The notes under the pieces are model-generated. The model searched no databases and was not told the DNA's origin. It was given only the letters and a program-made list of their open reading frames with translations. Of a stretch of 64,000 bases of DNA, positions 13,273-26,200 are shown piece after piece; within the stretch, counting starts at the first letter, position 1; the number at the start of each line of letters is the position of its first letter. A program made the position numbers and the translations under genes. Location of the stretch: contig AP025047.1 of assembly GCA_036186865.1 (NCBI GenBank), positions 31,043,552 to 31,107,551 of the forward strand, in the 5' to 3' direction. The DNA comes from Eustoma russellianum (lineage: Eukaryota > Streptophyta > Magnoliopsida > Gentianales > Gentianaceae).

Positions 13273-14367
13273 TGTTGGACCGTGCACAGGCAATAAACAC
13301 CACTAGAGGGGGAGTGAATAGTGGTTAGCGGAAATTACACTACAACCCTTTGCAAAAATCCCCTTTGAAAACAGAATCTGAGACCACCTCAGATTAAGAA
13401 CCCGTTTTTGCAAAATTCAAAAATAAATGTACACAACTCCAAAAATTATGAAACTTTCCAAAATCGAACTTCAATGTGTTAAAAAGACTTTGTCCAAAAA
13501 TCAGACAAAAATAAGATCGTTTGTCCCTTCAAACAAATAAAAAAGATTCAGACGGTCAATTTGGACAGAATTGGACGGAATTGGACAGAATGTTGCTGAT
13601 TTTGCAAAAAATTGTTTCTCTTTGAATACTCAACCAAAAAGGTTGATCTTTATATCAAAACACTCCTTAGGATGTGTAGTTGATTTTTCTAAAAGGCCCT
13701 GACCTTAAACAATTCTTGATAAATACAGAATTTAAGTTTTCTCAAAATGGTCAGATTGCAACCAGATTGGAGCAGTTATATTGCAAAGACTGAAAGACTA
13801 ACTTTCCCTTGCTCAAATCAAGTAATGCTTGTTGCACATGAAAGCTAATAGTCTGAAGTATAACTCCACAAAAAATCATGAATTTTGAAAGTGTTTAGCT
13901 ATTTTTCAAATTGTGAGAAATTGTGTGAAAATTCAGTAAAAACGGGCAGAAAACACAAATGAAGAAACAAGACAAGAAACACCGAGGATTTATTCTAGTT
14001 CAGTCAATGTGACCTGCTCCAGTCCCAAGGAACACCTTTCCTTGGATTTCACTATCAAATGAATCACCTTACAACAAGAACCAAGCTTGATCCTTGGGTT
14101 ATACACCAACCATATTCAAGAGTTGGATAATCACCTTCTAAGCAACACTTAGTTGCAACACCTCTACCACCTATTGATGTAGCCTTATAGAAATGGCTAA
14201 TCAATTTTACAAATGAAGCTCAAGAGGCTTTTAGCTCAACAAAAACAACAAGAACACCTTTGCTACAAAGAATGGAACAAGAATAACAACAAGAAGAAGA
14301 TGATAGCTAGACAATTCAACAAATGCTTGTGAGCTTCAACTGTGTTTCATCTTCTTCACCATTGCCT

Positions 14368-14376
14368 CTATTTATA
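14368..14376 (-). promoter_or_regulatory. TATA box of LTR F
   Basis: TATAAATAG on the minus strand lies between the U3 and R-U5 halves, followed by sequence common to plant Copia transcripts. It is a prediction from sequence only. Confidence 0.6.
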
Positions 14377-15535
14377 GTATGATTTGAGCCTTGTATATAA
14401 GACTTACAATGTGTCACCATCTTCATCATCAAATCCAAATGTCTTCACATTATTGGTTGGCCTTGTACACTTGGCAAAATGAGACAACATAATTGGTCCA
14501 CCTAGGATGTCACCTTGGTCGATTTTTACACCTTGAAAAATGACTTGGAATTATCTTGAAAATTTGAAGATAATATGGCCATAACAACTCCATCATCTTC
14601 TCAACTTTTGGCAAGATAATAGGCATGTGAGCATTTACCATTTCAAACTCAAAAATTCAGCTCCAAAATGACTAAGTAGCCGTTGGCTACTTCTTGGATT
14701 TTTCCAAAATATAATCTTTATTATCCTTTGTAAAATGATGACAATAAGAAAGGATAATACCACCAAAATACCCAACACCAAGCACAAGAATAGGGAATGT
14801 GAAGTCTTCATTTTGACTCAAAAAATCCTGCCATGACCAGCCATAGCCGTTGGCTATTTTTGAAAAAATCCAATTGCCAACTAGCTCCTTTTTGGTTGGT
14901 CCACTTGTCACCAACTTATAAAAAGAATAATGTATCACCTCCACCTTTAACACCTTGAAAACTCTGAATAATGATGAATAATATGCTCTTATAACATATA
15001 TAAGAGGGTCTTCAAGAAAAAAATAGAATGTGACATCTCAAATCGTCACATATCCAGCTATAATCAATAATATCATCATGTGAGAGAATAAAATAGAGAA
15101 TCACCACATTATCTTCAAATTAATAATAAATCAGCTCCAGAATGAAGATAATAATATGCTCAAGAAGATTCCTTGAGTGAAAATACCAAAAATACCCTTG
15201 GGGTGAAATGACCAAAATGCCCCTGGTATAAGAAAACTCCAAAATGACTCCGATGGTCAGAAACAATCATGATATCACCTTTGTCATGATAAATAGTATA
15301 AGAATACATCCTTGATATATATCCACCATATCATGTTCCTACAAAAATCAAAATACCAATTTTGCCCTTTTTGGTAAGTTGTAGAAACTTCCAAGGTGTG
15401 TTAGTCACAATACATTTAAGATTACCACAAACACATAATAATCACATAATAAACATATATAAATCATATACAAATGAAAACAAACATGTAATCACATTTT
15501 AGAAAATTATTTCTAAAAACCCTAGACATCGATCG

Positions 15536-15777
15536 ATCGAAGTGCCTCAGCTTCAAAGATCGATGTCTCACAGAAAGGTTCAGATTTTGTCTCTGACCTA
15601 CATCGATCGATCGAAGTGAGGGTTCGATGTACATTGATCGATCGATGTGCCTCAGGTTTAGAGATCGATGTCTCACAGTAAGGTCTTGAACTTTCACTGC
15701 CTTACATAGATCAATCGCTGTGAGGGATCTATGTACATAGATCGATCAATGTGCAACAACCTGAGAGATCTATGTCA
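15536..15777. repeat. ATCGATCGAT palindrome cluster in LTR F
   Basis: About eight copies of ACATCGATCGATCGAWGTG or shorter derivatives alternate with spacers such as GAGATCGATGTCTCACAG and AAAGGTTCAGA. The cluster lies 100-345 bp from the U3 start. Confidence 0.9.
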
Positions 15778-15880
15778 ACTTTTTCAACTTTTAACCACAT
15801 ATAACACCATGTGTGACATTTTTACGTATTTCCCGCTTAAAATCATGACTTTGAAAAGTATTCAAACATATTTCTCAACA

Positions 15881-15893
15881 TTCTCCCCCTTTT
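15881..15893 (-). other. Polypurine tract of Copia F
   Basis: AAAAGGGGGAGAA on the minus strand directly precedes the TGTTGAG start of the 3' LTR, the standard plus-strand priming site. Confidence 0.85.
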
Positions 15894-16211
15894 GGATGAT
15901 TTTCAAAATAACCTAACATGATTTTAATGTCACAACTTATAACCAATTGTTTATCAAACTTTGTTTTTTTAACAAACTTTTAAATAGTACGCTCCCCCTC
16001 AAATTATACCCTCCCCCTTAGCCTATGCTCAACTTATACCATTTGAAACTTAGCATGACCTACCAACTCAAATCATATGAAACTTAAATTATACTCTCCC
16101 CTTTAGCTTATGCTCAACTTATACCATTTGAAACTTAGCACGACTTACCAACTCAAATCATGTTCTTATTCTGTCTCCCTCTTTATTTTGCAAATCATAC
16201 AAAATATAGAA
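15894..16211 (-). other. 3' untranslated region of Copia F with an internal duplication
   Basis: Two related blocks of roughly 75 bp, near 16010-16080 and 16095-16165, share CTTATACCATTTGAAACTTAGCA and ACTCAAATCAT. The region separates the RNase H stop codon (16212-16214) from the PPT. Confidence 0.6.
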
Positions 16212-16301
16212 CTACGCAATGGTAACATAAGTCATCATACCTAACTTTGCTCGTAAGTTTTCAAAAGTGGCTTGATTAAGGGGTTTGGTAAAGATGTCAG
16301 C
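16212..16301 (-). pseudogene. Copia F RNase H C-terminus (fragment)
   Basis: The minus strand reads ADIFTKPLNQATFENLRAKL and ends with a TAG stop at 16212. ADIFTKPL is the well-known C-terminal motif of Copia RNase H. The coding frame is cut at 16301 by Gypsy LTR H, and the rest of the element is not found to the right. Confidence 0.85.
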
Positions 16302-17044
16302 TGTAGCGCCCCGCACCCCGGCCCAACTGAATACGGTGCGCCCGCCGTACTTCACTACGGAGAGTACCAGGCGTCGATCCATAACATATCATAGTCCAGA
16401 AAAAAGTATCTGGACTTTCATGCTTACACGTCAACCAGTAAGCAAAACCGAGGCAGAATAAAAACTTTTAAAATAAAAGCGTCTAAGAAGCCATCATTAG
16501 TCTTACAACATGTTCATAAAATGCGGAAATCCAAAAGTAATGTTTCCATCATAAAGTCATAATAAGATCATCCATCACTTCCATCATAGCAGAACTCCTC
16601 ATGTCATCCACCTCACGCTCCTCTACGGATAAAGAACCCTAGGTTCGTCTTCGATCCATTCAACTCTATTTCATGCAGGTTCTGGAAGGAAAAATAAGGG
16701 GTGAGTGACAACGTCACCAGCAAGTAAACTATAAATAATCGTGAATTAAATGAAAAGTACATACGAGAACCAAACCCCAAATATTCAGTTTAGAAACATA
16801 CCTGACCTTTCATTCAATACCCATAAGCAACTAGCTCATATCTTATCAAAGATCATAACTTATCAAAAATCATAACTTATTAAAGATCCTAACTTAGGAG
16901 CTACCAAGTCATAACAACTTGGTCTAAGTAACATGTACCAAACATTCGATGACTCATTAAATGAAACATGCATGAGTATGTACATGTGATGCATTATGAT
17001 AAAATGAAGATAAGTTCTTTCGTTTTTTCTTTGAAAACATCATC

Positions 17045-17330
17045 GTCAATGAAAACAAGAGAGTGTTCAGATCTATTCTCTCCAGATCTGAGGCGGTCAT
17101 ATTCTTCTCTTCGAATCTATTATTCCTGGATTCGGAACGGTCACGTCATCAATCATAATCACCAGGTCTATTCTCTCCGGGCCTGTAAGGTCATTATCAT
17201 AATCAGGTCTATTCTCTCCGGGTCTGAACAATCATTATCATCAGATCAATTAACCCCGGATCTGGAACGGGTCCTGCTCATCAGATCAATTAACCCCGGA
17301 TCTGGAACAGGTCCTGCTGGCCAGAAATAA
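17045..17330. repeat. Minisatellite in LTR H
   Basis: Imperfect units of about 35-40 bp contain TCTATTCTCTCCGGGTCTG or GATCAATTAACCCCGGATC. The last two units are almost identical. Confidence 0.85.
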
Positions 17331-17914
17331 ATGGTACCATAGGAGTCTTTCTTTCAAAATCGTAATCTTCTCTTCAAAAGATCTTTCTTTCAAAACTGAA
17401 AACTTCTTTTCAAAAGATCTTTCTCATCATTCATTGGCATAAAATCAGTTTCATATGCTGTAGGAACATGGACAATGCAATGCATGATATGCAATATGCA
17501 ACTTGTGAACAAATACATCAAAACAAGCATGCACGGACTTGTCTCTTAAGCTGGAAAACTGTCCAGCAATAACATTCTGTTCATACAGCCTCATGCTCAT
17601 CAATTCGTACTCATTTTCACAACTCATGCCATACATATGCGTAATGAAGACTTAAATACATGCCATAACAATTTCGTAACATTCCAAAATGTCTAAAGTC
17701 CTCAAGACATCAAATTACCACCATAGGTACTGCTGAGATCAGCAGGGCAGTACCCGCCTCACCTCAGTTTCATGGGTCATAAAACCTTAATCAATTTGAG
17801 TCATCACCTGAAAAAACATAGCTAACATACTATGGGACAATATCCATGTGGACACATCACATTCAAGCCTAAATGAGCAAGATCAAAGTCCTACAACTTA
17901 TGTTATTAAACTGT

Positions 17915-18650
17915 CCTGTTTTCCAGTTTTGTACCACTAACTTCAACTCAGTTGTTAGCCAACGAAATGGGGGTTTTAAGCTGGTTTCTTTACATAAACA
18001 TGTACATCCAAGCCTAAGGTAAATATCATAAAAATTTCAAGGCAATCTAATACACTTAAGGGGGTCATTTAACTTATTTCCCAAAGCGAGGCACATACAG
18101 AATCTGGAACGACCAAATTTACCACGAATTTCATTGTGGCTAAACCACAAGTCCTATTACAAAAATTCCAACTCTCAGTCCTACTAAACATAGCAAACTA
18201 TCATCATGCCAAAAATCAGCTCGTTTTCACATTCCTAAGGTTCATTTTCGACCCAAACAACCTGTTACTCAAAACTGTCCTGTTCCAGTAATTTCTGTAT
18301 GACCAGTTGTCATTAAAAATTTCATTCCGGTCAAACCACAAATGCTTTTACTCCTAGGGTCTATTTTCGGGTAAATCAATACACCACATAAATTTTGTAC
18401 AGTCCAGTAAATTTCAGCTTGACCAGTTTTTCTAAAAATTCCATTAAGGATAAACCACAACTTATTTTACCAAAATTCCAACTCTCATGTTTACTACATA
18501 CATAGGGCTAATGTCATGCCAAAAATTAGCTTAATTGCATGCTTCTAAGATCCATTTTCAGGTCCTATAAAACATCACCTTATTCTGTCCTGTTCCAGTA
18601 ATTTCCATTCTTGTCACTTTTCCTTACTAAAAATGTTCCAACTTGAGTGA
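17915..18650. repeat. Diverged tandem blocks in LTR H
   Basis: At least three blocks of roughly 150-300 bp repeat the order CTGTCC.GTTCCAGTAATTTC, GACCAGTT, TTCCATT..GG.TAAACCACAA and CCAAAATTCCAACTCTCA. Confidence 0.65.
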
Positions 18651-19689
18651 TTCTTCATAATAACTTACTAATCATCAAATACACCCTTTTTGCATAAACA
18701 TTACAGGTTTTAAAACATGCTAACGGTCATCTACAAATTGCTTCAAAACAGTTTGAGGGTTACACGTAATACACCTTGATTCTTGCACCTTTTGCTCATA
18801 ACAAAATCTATTCTTGGTATATTTAGTGTATACGTACCATACCCCCAATACAGCCCGTTTCACACACATACAAGGGTTTAAATCATATTTCCATAATGAA
18901 CATGTTACACCTAAGTCATAAAGCATACATCTTGTGCACATTCTTTACCCCACAAGTTACAATCTATCACAAGAACCACACTTATCCTTCATTTTCATCC
19001 GGCCGTCCCCCTTTCATGTCCAAGAAGAAAATTTCGCCACATTCATCTTAGATTAACACCATATTCATACTTAAAAAGAGCAAAGAATCCACCTTTGAAG
19101 AAAATCACATACATGCAAGCCACTTCTCTAAGAAACCGAAAGTTTCATGCATCAAACCTAACATTTCACATCTAAGATTAAAACTTAGTAGCATCTAGAC
19201 ATTCAAGCATGCACTTTCACACACAAGTCATGAACATTTATAGTGTACTTGCCTTCTTCAAGCTTAATCCTCCTTAGTTTGGAACTTGAATGAAATGAGG
19301 TCTTCCTCCTCTTCAATGTACGAACCCCACGGTTTTGGGGAAGGAAAGAGAACAAAGATTAGTCCTTTTCTTAAGTGGAATATATAACTAAGTAGGGGCT
19401 AGATTGACTTATCAAAATGAAGCTTGAATGGTGTTTAAACTTCTAAGAAACTAGCACCACTTAAGAGCTTGAAAGCTTGCACCTAGAGGATTCTTGAGGC
19501 TTGAAGATCTTGGACTCCCTGACTCAAACTAGCCGTGTTCCTTAATGGAAAAGAGGGAAGTCTCTTGCTCCTTGTGAATTCTTGAGGGAGAGTGTTCTAG
19601 AGTTTCTTGGAGAAAATTTTTCTTCCCTTGGCTAAGGGTTAGCCATTGGAATCAAAGAGGGAAGTAGGAGATCGCCTTAGCATGGTTAG

Positions 19690-19925
19690 AGTTAATTAAC
19701 CCAAGTTACTTTAGCTAATCAAGGTTATTTTAATGCTAACTTGGGTTACTTTATCCAACTATAGTTACTTTAAGGCTAATTTGGGTTACTTTATCCATAT
19801 AGTTACTTTAAGGCTTACTTGGGTTACTTTCTCCAACTATAGTTACTTTAAGGATAACTTGGGTTACTTTATCCAACTATAGTTTCTTTTAGGCTAATTT
19901 GGGTTACTTTAACCTTGTGGTTAAC
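19690..19925. repeat. Tandem repeat, unit about 42 bp
   Basis: Around five to six units carry ACTTGGGTTACTTTATCC and AACTATAGTTACTTTAAGG. It lies at the right edge of LTR H, next to the F-type U3. Confidence 0.85.
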
Positions 19926-19949
19926 ATAAAGTAACCATGGTAATATTTG

Positions 19950-21460
19950 AAAGGCTCCCTGGGCTATTCCATAGAGCCTTGTAGATAAGAACTCCAATGT
20001 GTCATCATATACATCATCAATGCTTAAGTGTCTTAACATCATCGGTTGGCCTTGTACACTTGGCAACATCAAGTAAAATGATTGGTCCACCTTGGACACA
20101 CATTGTTGGCCGAATTTTATCACAAAAATGACTTGGAATTTTTCTTGAAAAATGAAGATAATACCAAGGGATAATGCCACCAAGATACCCTCAATTCCTT
20201 GCAAAAGAATAGGGCATGTGAAGGCTCCATTTGACTCAAAACATTCTGCTAAGATCATCCATAGTCGTTGGCTATATTTTAAAATTTCCTAGTTGGCAAT
20301 TTTTGCCAACTAGCTTCTTTTTGATTGGTCCACTTGTCAAAACCTCATAAAATAGATAAATCACCTTTGGAACCTGTATATACACGTTCTTGGCCTCATA
20401 TATATGTAAATTAACTCAGATTTTTGAAGAAAAAATTAACAAATAATAGTTGACAAGATTATGTCAACGTGTAACACCAAAATTCATAATATTTCTTCTT
20501 GTATGTTGTGATCATTTTCACACCTTTAACAATATTAAATTCTCTGAAATATGATGATAAATATACTCCAATAACATATAGAAGAGAGTCTTCAAGAAAG
20601 AAATAGAATGTGGCATCACAACTCGTCACATATCCCGCTGCAGTCGATAATATCATCATGTGAGAGAAATAATATAAAACCACCATAGAATCTTCAAAAT
20701 AATCATAACTCAACTCCAGAATGAAGATAAGAATATACTCAAAAGATTCTTTGAGTGAAAATACCAAAAATACCCTCAGGGGTGAAATGACTAAAATGTC
20801 CCTGGTGAGAGAAAACTCAGGAATGACCCCAATGGTCAGAAATGAATATAATAACACATTTGTCATGATAAATATGATATGAATAAGTCCTTGAATTATT
20901 TCCACCATATCATGTTCCTACAAAACTCAAAATACCAATTTTGCCCTTTTTGGTAAGTTGTAGAAACTTCCAAGGCATATTAGTCACAAGACATTTAAAT
21001 TCATCAAAACACATAATATCCACATAATGAACATGTATAAATCATGTACAAATGAAAACAACCACTTTATCACATTTTAGAAAAATATTTCTGAAAACCC
21101 TAGACATCAATCGATCGAAGTGCCTCAGCTTCAGAGATCGATGTCTCACCGTAAGTTTCAGAGTTTGTCTCTGACCTACATCCATCGATCGAAGTGAGGG
21201 TTCGATGTATACATCGATTGATCGATGTGTCCCAGGTTTAGAGATCGATGTCTCACAGTAAGGTCTTGAACTTTCACTACGTTACATAGATCGATCGATG
21301 TGAAGGATCGAACTACATCGATCGATCGAAGTGCAACAATCTGAGAGATCGATGTCAACTTTTTCAACTTTTAATCACATATAACACTATGTGTGACATT
21401 TTTATGCATTCACCACTTAAAATCATGACTTTGAAAATTATCCAAACATATTTCTCAACA
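19950..21460 (-). mobile_element. Second F-family LTR, U3 portion only
   Basis: It matches 14380-15880 across GGTTGGCCTTGTACACTTGGC, the CATTTGTCATGATAAAT region and the ATCGAT cluster (21103-21357). It ends with the intact edge TTTCTCAACA at 21460. The TATA box and R-U5 half seen in LTR F are missing, replaced by the tandem repeat and LTR H. The intact edge abuts D-family sequence, so it was probably inserted into the D2 element. Confidence 0.8.
21103..21357. repeat. ATCGATCGAT palindrome cluster (second F-type U3)
   Basis: Same order of motifs as 15536-15777 with scattered substitutions. Confidence 0.9.
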
Positions 21461-22555
21461 GGGAGGTGAGTGTTAAGGCACTTTTAATGAAGGATTAAGA
21501 GGAATATCTTAATCTTCACCTATATGAACATAGGAAGTGGTGCCACTTCGACAAGCAATGATCTTGAAATGTTCATGAATACTAGGGGAAGCACAAGGCC
21601 ATAAAGTACGGTTTAAGATGAACTTCTAGGAAGTGTGATTTCATGTGAATAATATTTCCGGTTCTAGCATGAAGGAATCTGATTCAAGGCTTTTTAGCTA
21701 TCAAGATTTTGTTAGAACTTTGAATTATTATACTAATAAGAGGTTCAAATCGAAAGATACTTTTAGATGCATGGAATGTCATAAATTGCTTTATAAACTA
21801 AGTGGGAGGGGGTATTGTAATAATAGTTTGTAAAGGGAATGGAATAAAGAATGAAGGTGGATTGACGTTTAAATAAACAAGAATAGCTTGATTCATGACA
21901 TTGATCAATCTATGTCTCAGTTGGATCGATCCATGTGGCTTGAAAATGAAGTTGAGTATCATAGATCGATCACTTCGAGCGATCGATGTACCTTGGGTGA
22001 AAAGTTGAAACATTCTGTCCAACATAGATCGATCACATAGATCGATCGATGTGACTTCGATCGATACATAGATCGATCGAAGTGGTCTGGATGAAAAGTT
22101 GGAACTCTCTGTGAGACATCTATGGATTGATGTCACAGCGATCGATCGATGTGCCAACAGAAGTGACTTTTCATCTAGAATTGCAACTTATGCTCCAAAG
22201 GACATATCCAATTATCATGCAATGGTCATAAACGTCTGAAATGAAGTTCAAGAGCCTATAAAAAGGCTATTGCAACACATTTTCAAGATATCTTGATTTC
22301 AAGTTAATCGTTGTATCCTACATTCTTCTTTCTACTACCCACTCTCTATTTGAGAGTTCATTGAATTTCTGTACTATTTGCTGAGGACAAGAGATTGTTT
22401 TGGCTATTGTATCATAGGAGGAAGTTTGCCTGTAGCTCTGTAGCATCTAGTGAAGGCAAATATTCTTTACGGATAGTATTAATATACGCCGCAAGCCAAC
22501 TTCTAATCACTTCTCTTGATCTCTACTTGTTGTTCTTGTATCCATTTTCTTAACA
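21461..22555 (+). mobile_element. 3' end of a second D-family Copia (D2)
   Basis: 21461-21815 matches the 3' untranslated region of Copia D (34345-34698), including GAAGTGGTGCC.CTTCGACAAGC and GTTAGAACTTTGAA. 21816-22555 is its 3' LTR, starting TGTAATAATAGTTTG and ending CTTAACA. The LTR retains the TATA sequence CCTATAAAAAGGC near 22256-22268. Everything 5' of 21461 is missing, cut by the F-type LTR. It sits about 650 bp downstream of the host gene stop codon. Confidence 0.85.
21898..22155. repeat. ATCGATCGAT palindrome cluster in LTR D2
   Basis: Several ACATAGATCGATCACATAGATCGATCGATGTG-like pairs are separated by AAAAGTTG.AAC and CTCTGTGAGACATC spacers. Confidence 0.85.
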
Positions 22556-23199
22556 TAATGACCAGCACAGTTATCCATATAATTATATCAGAGCTCTTTT
22601 CCACTGATCAGGTATTTGCTTAGTCTTCCAAAATCATGTCATGAAATTAGTGCGAGCTAAAATGTACCTTATTTGGCTGAAAATTTTCACAACTCAGTTG
22701 GAATCGCATGGTTTCAGAATATTTGCGTTTCTTTCCATTTCAACTTCTTAAACATGGACTTAAAAAAAAAATTATATATTATACTGACATTAAAAAAAAA
22801 AATCCAGGATACACTCAAATTTGATTTGTACGTAATTTAACATGAAAGAAGAAAATCAACAAAAGAAAGTGAATCTGGGATCTGTAGTGATAGCATTTCC
22901 TTTCAAATCCAGAACCAAACACTAATGTATAGAAAAGCATCAAGATGATACTTATAATTTCCTTATTTTCTTTGTATAGAAACTTCACAGATACACAGAG
23001 ATGAAGGCTTGTAGTGCTCCAAATAGAGCCAACTATCCAGTTGAGCACCCTCTGAAATCCTTCAGAATGGAGGCATCCAAAATCTCCCATTGACACAGGC
23101 TTCAAATTTTGACTTTTCACATTACCATCACGAAGCTCAAAGATATCTTCTATTATCATCAGCAGATGCTTTTACTCTGATTGAAGAATCAAGCCAAAT
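22556..23199 (-). other. 3' flank and probable 3' UTR of the host gene
   Basis: This is AT-rich sequence directly after the host stop codon at 23200-23202 (minus strand) and before the D2 LTR. It contains two A-runs at 22761-22770 and 22790-22800. I see no coding potential and could not place the polyadenylation site. Confidence 0.5.
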
Positions 23200-23238
23200 C
23201 TATATGGCACGTCTTTCTTCAAGCTTAGCAATTTGTGC
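23200..23238 (-). CDS. Host gene exon 5 with stop codon
   Basis: It reads AQIAKLEERRAI then TAG. The acceptor is TTATTGCAG. It lies 5.3 kb from exon 4 because of LINE and other insertions in intron 4. The charged helical end suits the C-terminus of a TPR protein. Confidence 0.75.
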   Translation of the reverse strand, partial: AQIAKLEERRAI

Positions 23239-26200
23239 CTGCAATAACAGGTCAAATATTAGAATATTCAGAAAGAATTGTCGCAATTAGATCACATAAT
23301 CAGTGATGAAATCCTCAATTATCTGCCTAGAGAAAAGAGTTTCTCATATTATTTATTACAAACAGCCATAACAAACCTCGCCCGACAAAGGGTTACAACT
23401 ATAAGCCAGATAATTTAGTAATTTTCATCTATTAAATATCATTGCATGACTTCAGAATGATTAGTCTGATAAAGCACCATTCACATGATTTTCCCTTGAC
23501 AAGCTTTGGACCAGACAATTAATTATCAAAAACATCCCTAATTGCAGTGGACATGTTATAATAGACCAACTGATTCGAAGCGCCACACTGTTATAGGCTT
23601 TGAGCAACATCAGGCAAGCAAAACCAGAGGAGTCTGCTAAAGTAATCTTTGACTTAAAAAAATACAGCTTTGGTGGCCACAAAATGTTTACACGCAGCCT
23701 TTTAGGTTAAAATGTCTATGGAAGAATGTACACTAAATAGAATAACAATTTTCAATTGATCAAACATCAAAGGTTTCCATGTCTGATTATAAGCATATAA
23801 CTTCACGTTGTTTTGCTATCGTTCTGTAAAGTTGTTTTTTTTTTTTTTTTGATACTTTCTCCCTCTAAAAATTGTCCTCTCGCTTTTCTGTACAGAATTC
23901 AGATTTCAGTCACAAGAATTGAAACAAAGTATTCTGGAACTATACCGACGCTCTATAGGAACAGGGTTCTCTTCCTATGACCTTAGAATCTCGATAAGTC
24001 AATACAAAGCTGAATTCACAGGTAGATTTTACAAGGATCTGTGACGAGATCAAGACTGGTGAAGTTCCACCTGCATGTATAAACGAAACTGATGAATATG
24101 GAAAAGATTATACCCAAGAAGTTACATATGCATGGATACCTGCTCAATGCTTGAAGTCTAAGACATTTGGAAATAAATGTCACACTAGACATCCCCATGC
24201 AAAGCAATATGCTGCTAAGGGGCCTCAAAATGAGGTGGTGGAAAAAAAAACTTCTAAAACCTTCAAAGCAAACAATAACAGTACCACACAAAGAGAGTGC
24301 GAGATGATAAAATTTCTAGGAATGTCCAAGAATATGAGCTCAGGAAGGACAAGGGCAAAGGAAAGGTTAATGATACTAGTGAGAAAGGAGGTCCAAGTAG
24401 AGAAAACCACAACACTGATATTGATTTGAGCGAAACTGATGTCAATCTCCTTCAGGAACAAACGGGAAGAAAGAAGGAACGTGGAAATGAGGATGCCAAA
24501 TCACGCAACCCCTAAACAAAAAGCCCAAAGATCAACAAAAAGGAAAAGCACAACAAAGAAGAAACCAACAAAGTTTTTTCTCCTTTGACTTATGAAAACT
24601 TCACTAACAAATTTAAAGCTCTAGCAGGTCTAGAAACTGATGCAAATGATGCCAATGATAACAAGTCTCTCCTAAGTGATCAAGGGGAGAATCCAAATAA
24701 GGAATCTGATAAAGTTGGTTACTCTTCCTATGCTGAAGAGGAAGTTAAAAAATACTCATAGATTGAGAGAAGTAGATGATAATATTCTTCATCAATATGA
24801 GGGCAAAAGTTCTCTGGATAGTTATGCTCCTTTAGGGAAACTAATGGTCAAAACCCCCTCTAGAGTAAAGAACAAAAGTGCTACTGTTACACAGAGCAAA
24901 TCTGTGAAACCAACCCCTAAGCAAAAGCCTGAAGTAGCTACATATGAACCTCCTGACCTGATCATACAAGGAGACACTTCCAAGGAGGAGGAATTTCAAA
25001 GTTTTAAAGGCGACAGGGATTCCCCAAAAGTCAGACAGTATAAAAGAGGTGCAAATATGCAAATAGAGGTAGGCGAGAGACAACAAATTAGCTAGATGAT
25101 CAAACTCGCTCGTTGGAATGTGAGGAGACTAAACTCCTATTTAAGGCAACTAGACGTTAAGAACTTTATCCAAAGTAAGAACATTGCCTCATTGGCTTAG
25201 TTGAAGTAAAGGTCCATCCACTCAAAAAAAAAAAAAGAGTAAAGGTTAGAGAAAGAAAATACAGTAGTATATCTAAGAACACCTTTAGGAACTGGGAGTG
25301 TGTTTATACATATTGCCCAACTCTAGGATTTGGGTAACATGAAATACAAACCTCTTTGAGGGCAAGGTTCTACGTAGTATTGAGCAGTCAATCACTTTTT
25401 AAAATAAACTATATTACTGCTGAGAATGAGGAGTTTATCCTTATAGTGGTTTATGGATATAGTGAAAAGAGCAATGGAAGAGATTTGTGGAGGGAACTAA
25501 GATATTAGAACCAACTTTATGATAATAAAGTTTGGTTAATCATGGGAGACTTCAAATTATCCTTGATGGGCAAGTTAACATTCCGTCAAATAGTTTTAAA
25601 TATACATGGTCTAACAATAGAGATGAAGACAAGAGTGAATACCAAGATAGATCACATGTTCTGCAATGAACATTAAAAAATCAAAAATCCCTACTTCCAA
25701 TTAGATTATGAAGCACCCATTTTCTAAGACCAATCTCCTAGAATTCTTACCATTCCTAGAAAATTTAAGTTTGGTTCAAAGCCTTTTAAGTTCATAAAGG
25801 CATGGTTGAAGCACCTAGGTTTCGATGATATCCTAAGGGAAAACTGGAATGAAATAGAAAAAGGTAACCCAATGATGCGCCTAGTTAAGAAGCTGCAAAG
25901 AATTTAGGATCCTTTGAAGATTCTTATCAAGAAGAAGTATAGTAACATCACTGGTAGAGTGGAAAGTGCTAGAATTAGACTAGAAGAGGCCCAGACTGAT
26001 CTAATGAAAGACCCTTTCAATGTTAATCTTCAAGAGAATATGAGGAATGCAAGAGACTCATACACTAATCTATTATCCTTTGAGGAGTTCTTTCAGAGAA
26101 AAATCTAGAATTAAGTGGATGAAAGAGAGTGACAAGAACACTATTTTTTTCCATAGAACAGTAAAGGTGCACAATGCTAAGAACAAAATCTTAAGGCTAT

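Larger units (their letters stand above)
13273..15880 (-). mobile_element. LTR F (3' LTR of a SIRE-like Copia, minus strand)
   Basis: On the minus strand this 2608-bp LTR begins TGTTGAGAAATATG and ends GGTCCAACA. A PPT (15881-15893) and Copia RNase H codons follow in the expected order to its right, so it is a 3' LTR. A TATA box lies at 14368-14376. The U3 part (about 14380-15880) contains the ATCGATCGAT cluster at 15536-15777. The R-U5 part contains AGAGGGGGAGTGAATAG, typical of this LTR group. Confidence 0.85.
16302..19930 (-). mobile_element. Gypsy-type LTR H (solo or truncated)
   Basis: On the minus strand it ends GGGGCGCTACA, like the LTRs of Gypsy B and C. It holds the same landmarks: GTCACTCACCCC beside a CCTTCCAG acceptor (16682-16690), a minisatellite (17045-17330) and a GAAG/GCAAGT donor (19252). 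Diverged repeats of a CCTGTTCCAGTAATTTC-containing block fill 17915-18650. The right edge near 19930 is uncertain. No matching copy of the left flank TCAGC was found there, so that end may be truncated. Confidence 0.65.

Noticed and set aside
16968..17330. A 120-codon plus-strand frame
   Set aside because: It overlaps the minisatellite of LTR H and repeats with it, with no recognisable domain.
13273..21460. A single intact SIRE-like Copia bounded by the two F LTRs
   Set aside because: Only 0.4 kb of internal sequence exists, the right LTR lacks R-U5, and the outer flanks GACCA and GGGAG do not match as a target duplication.
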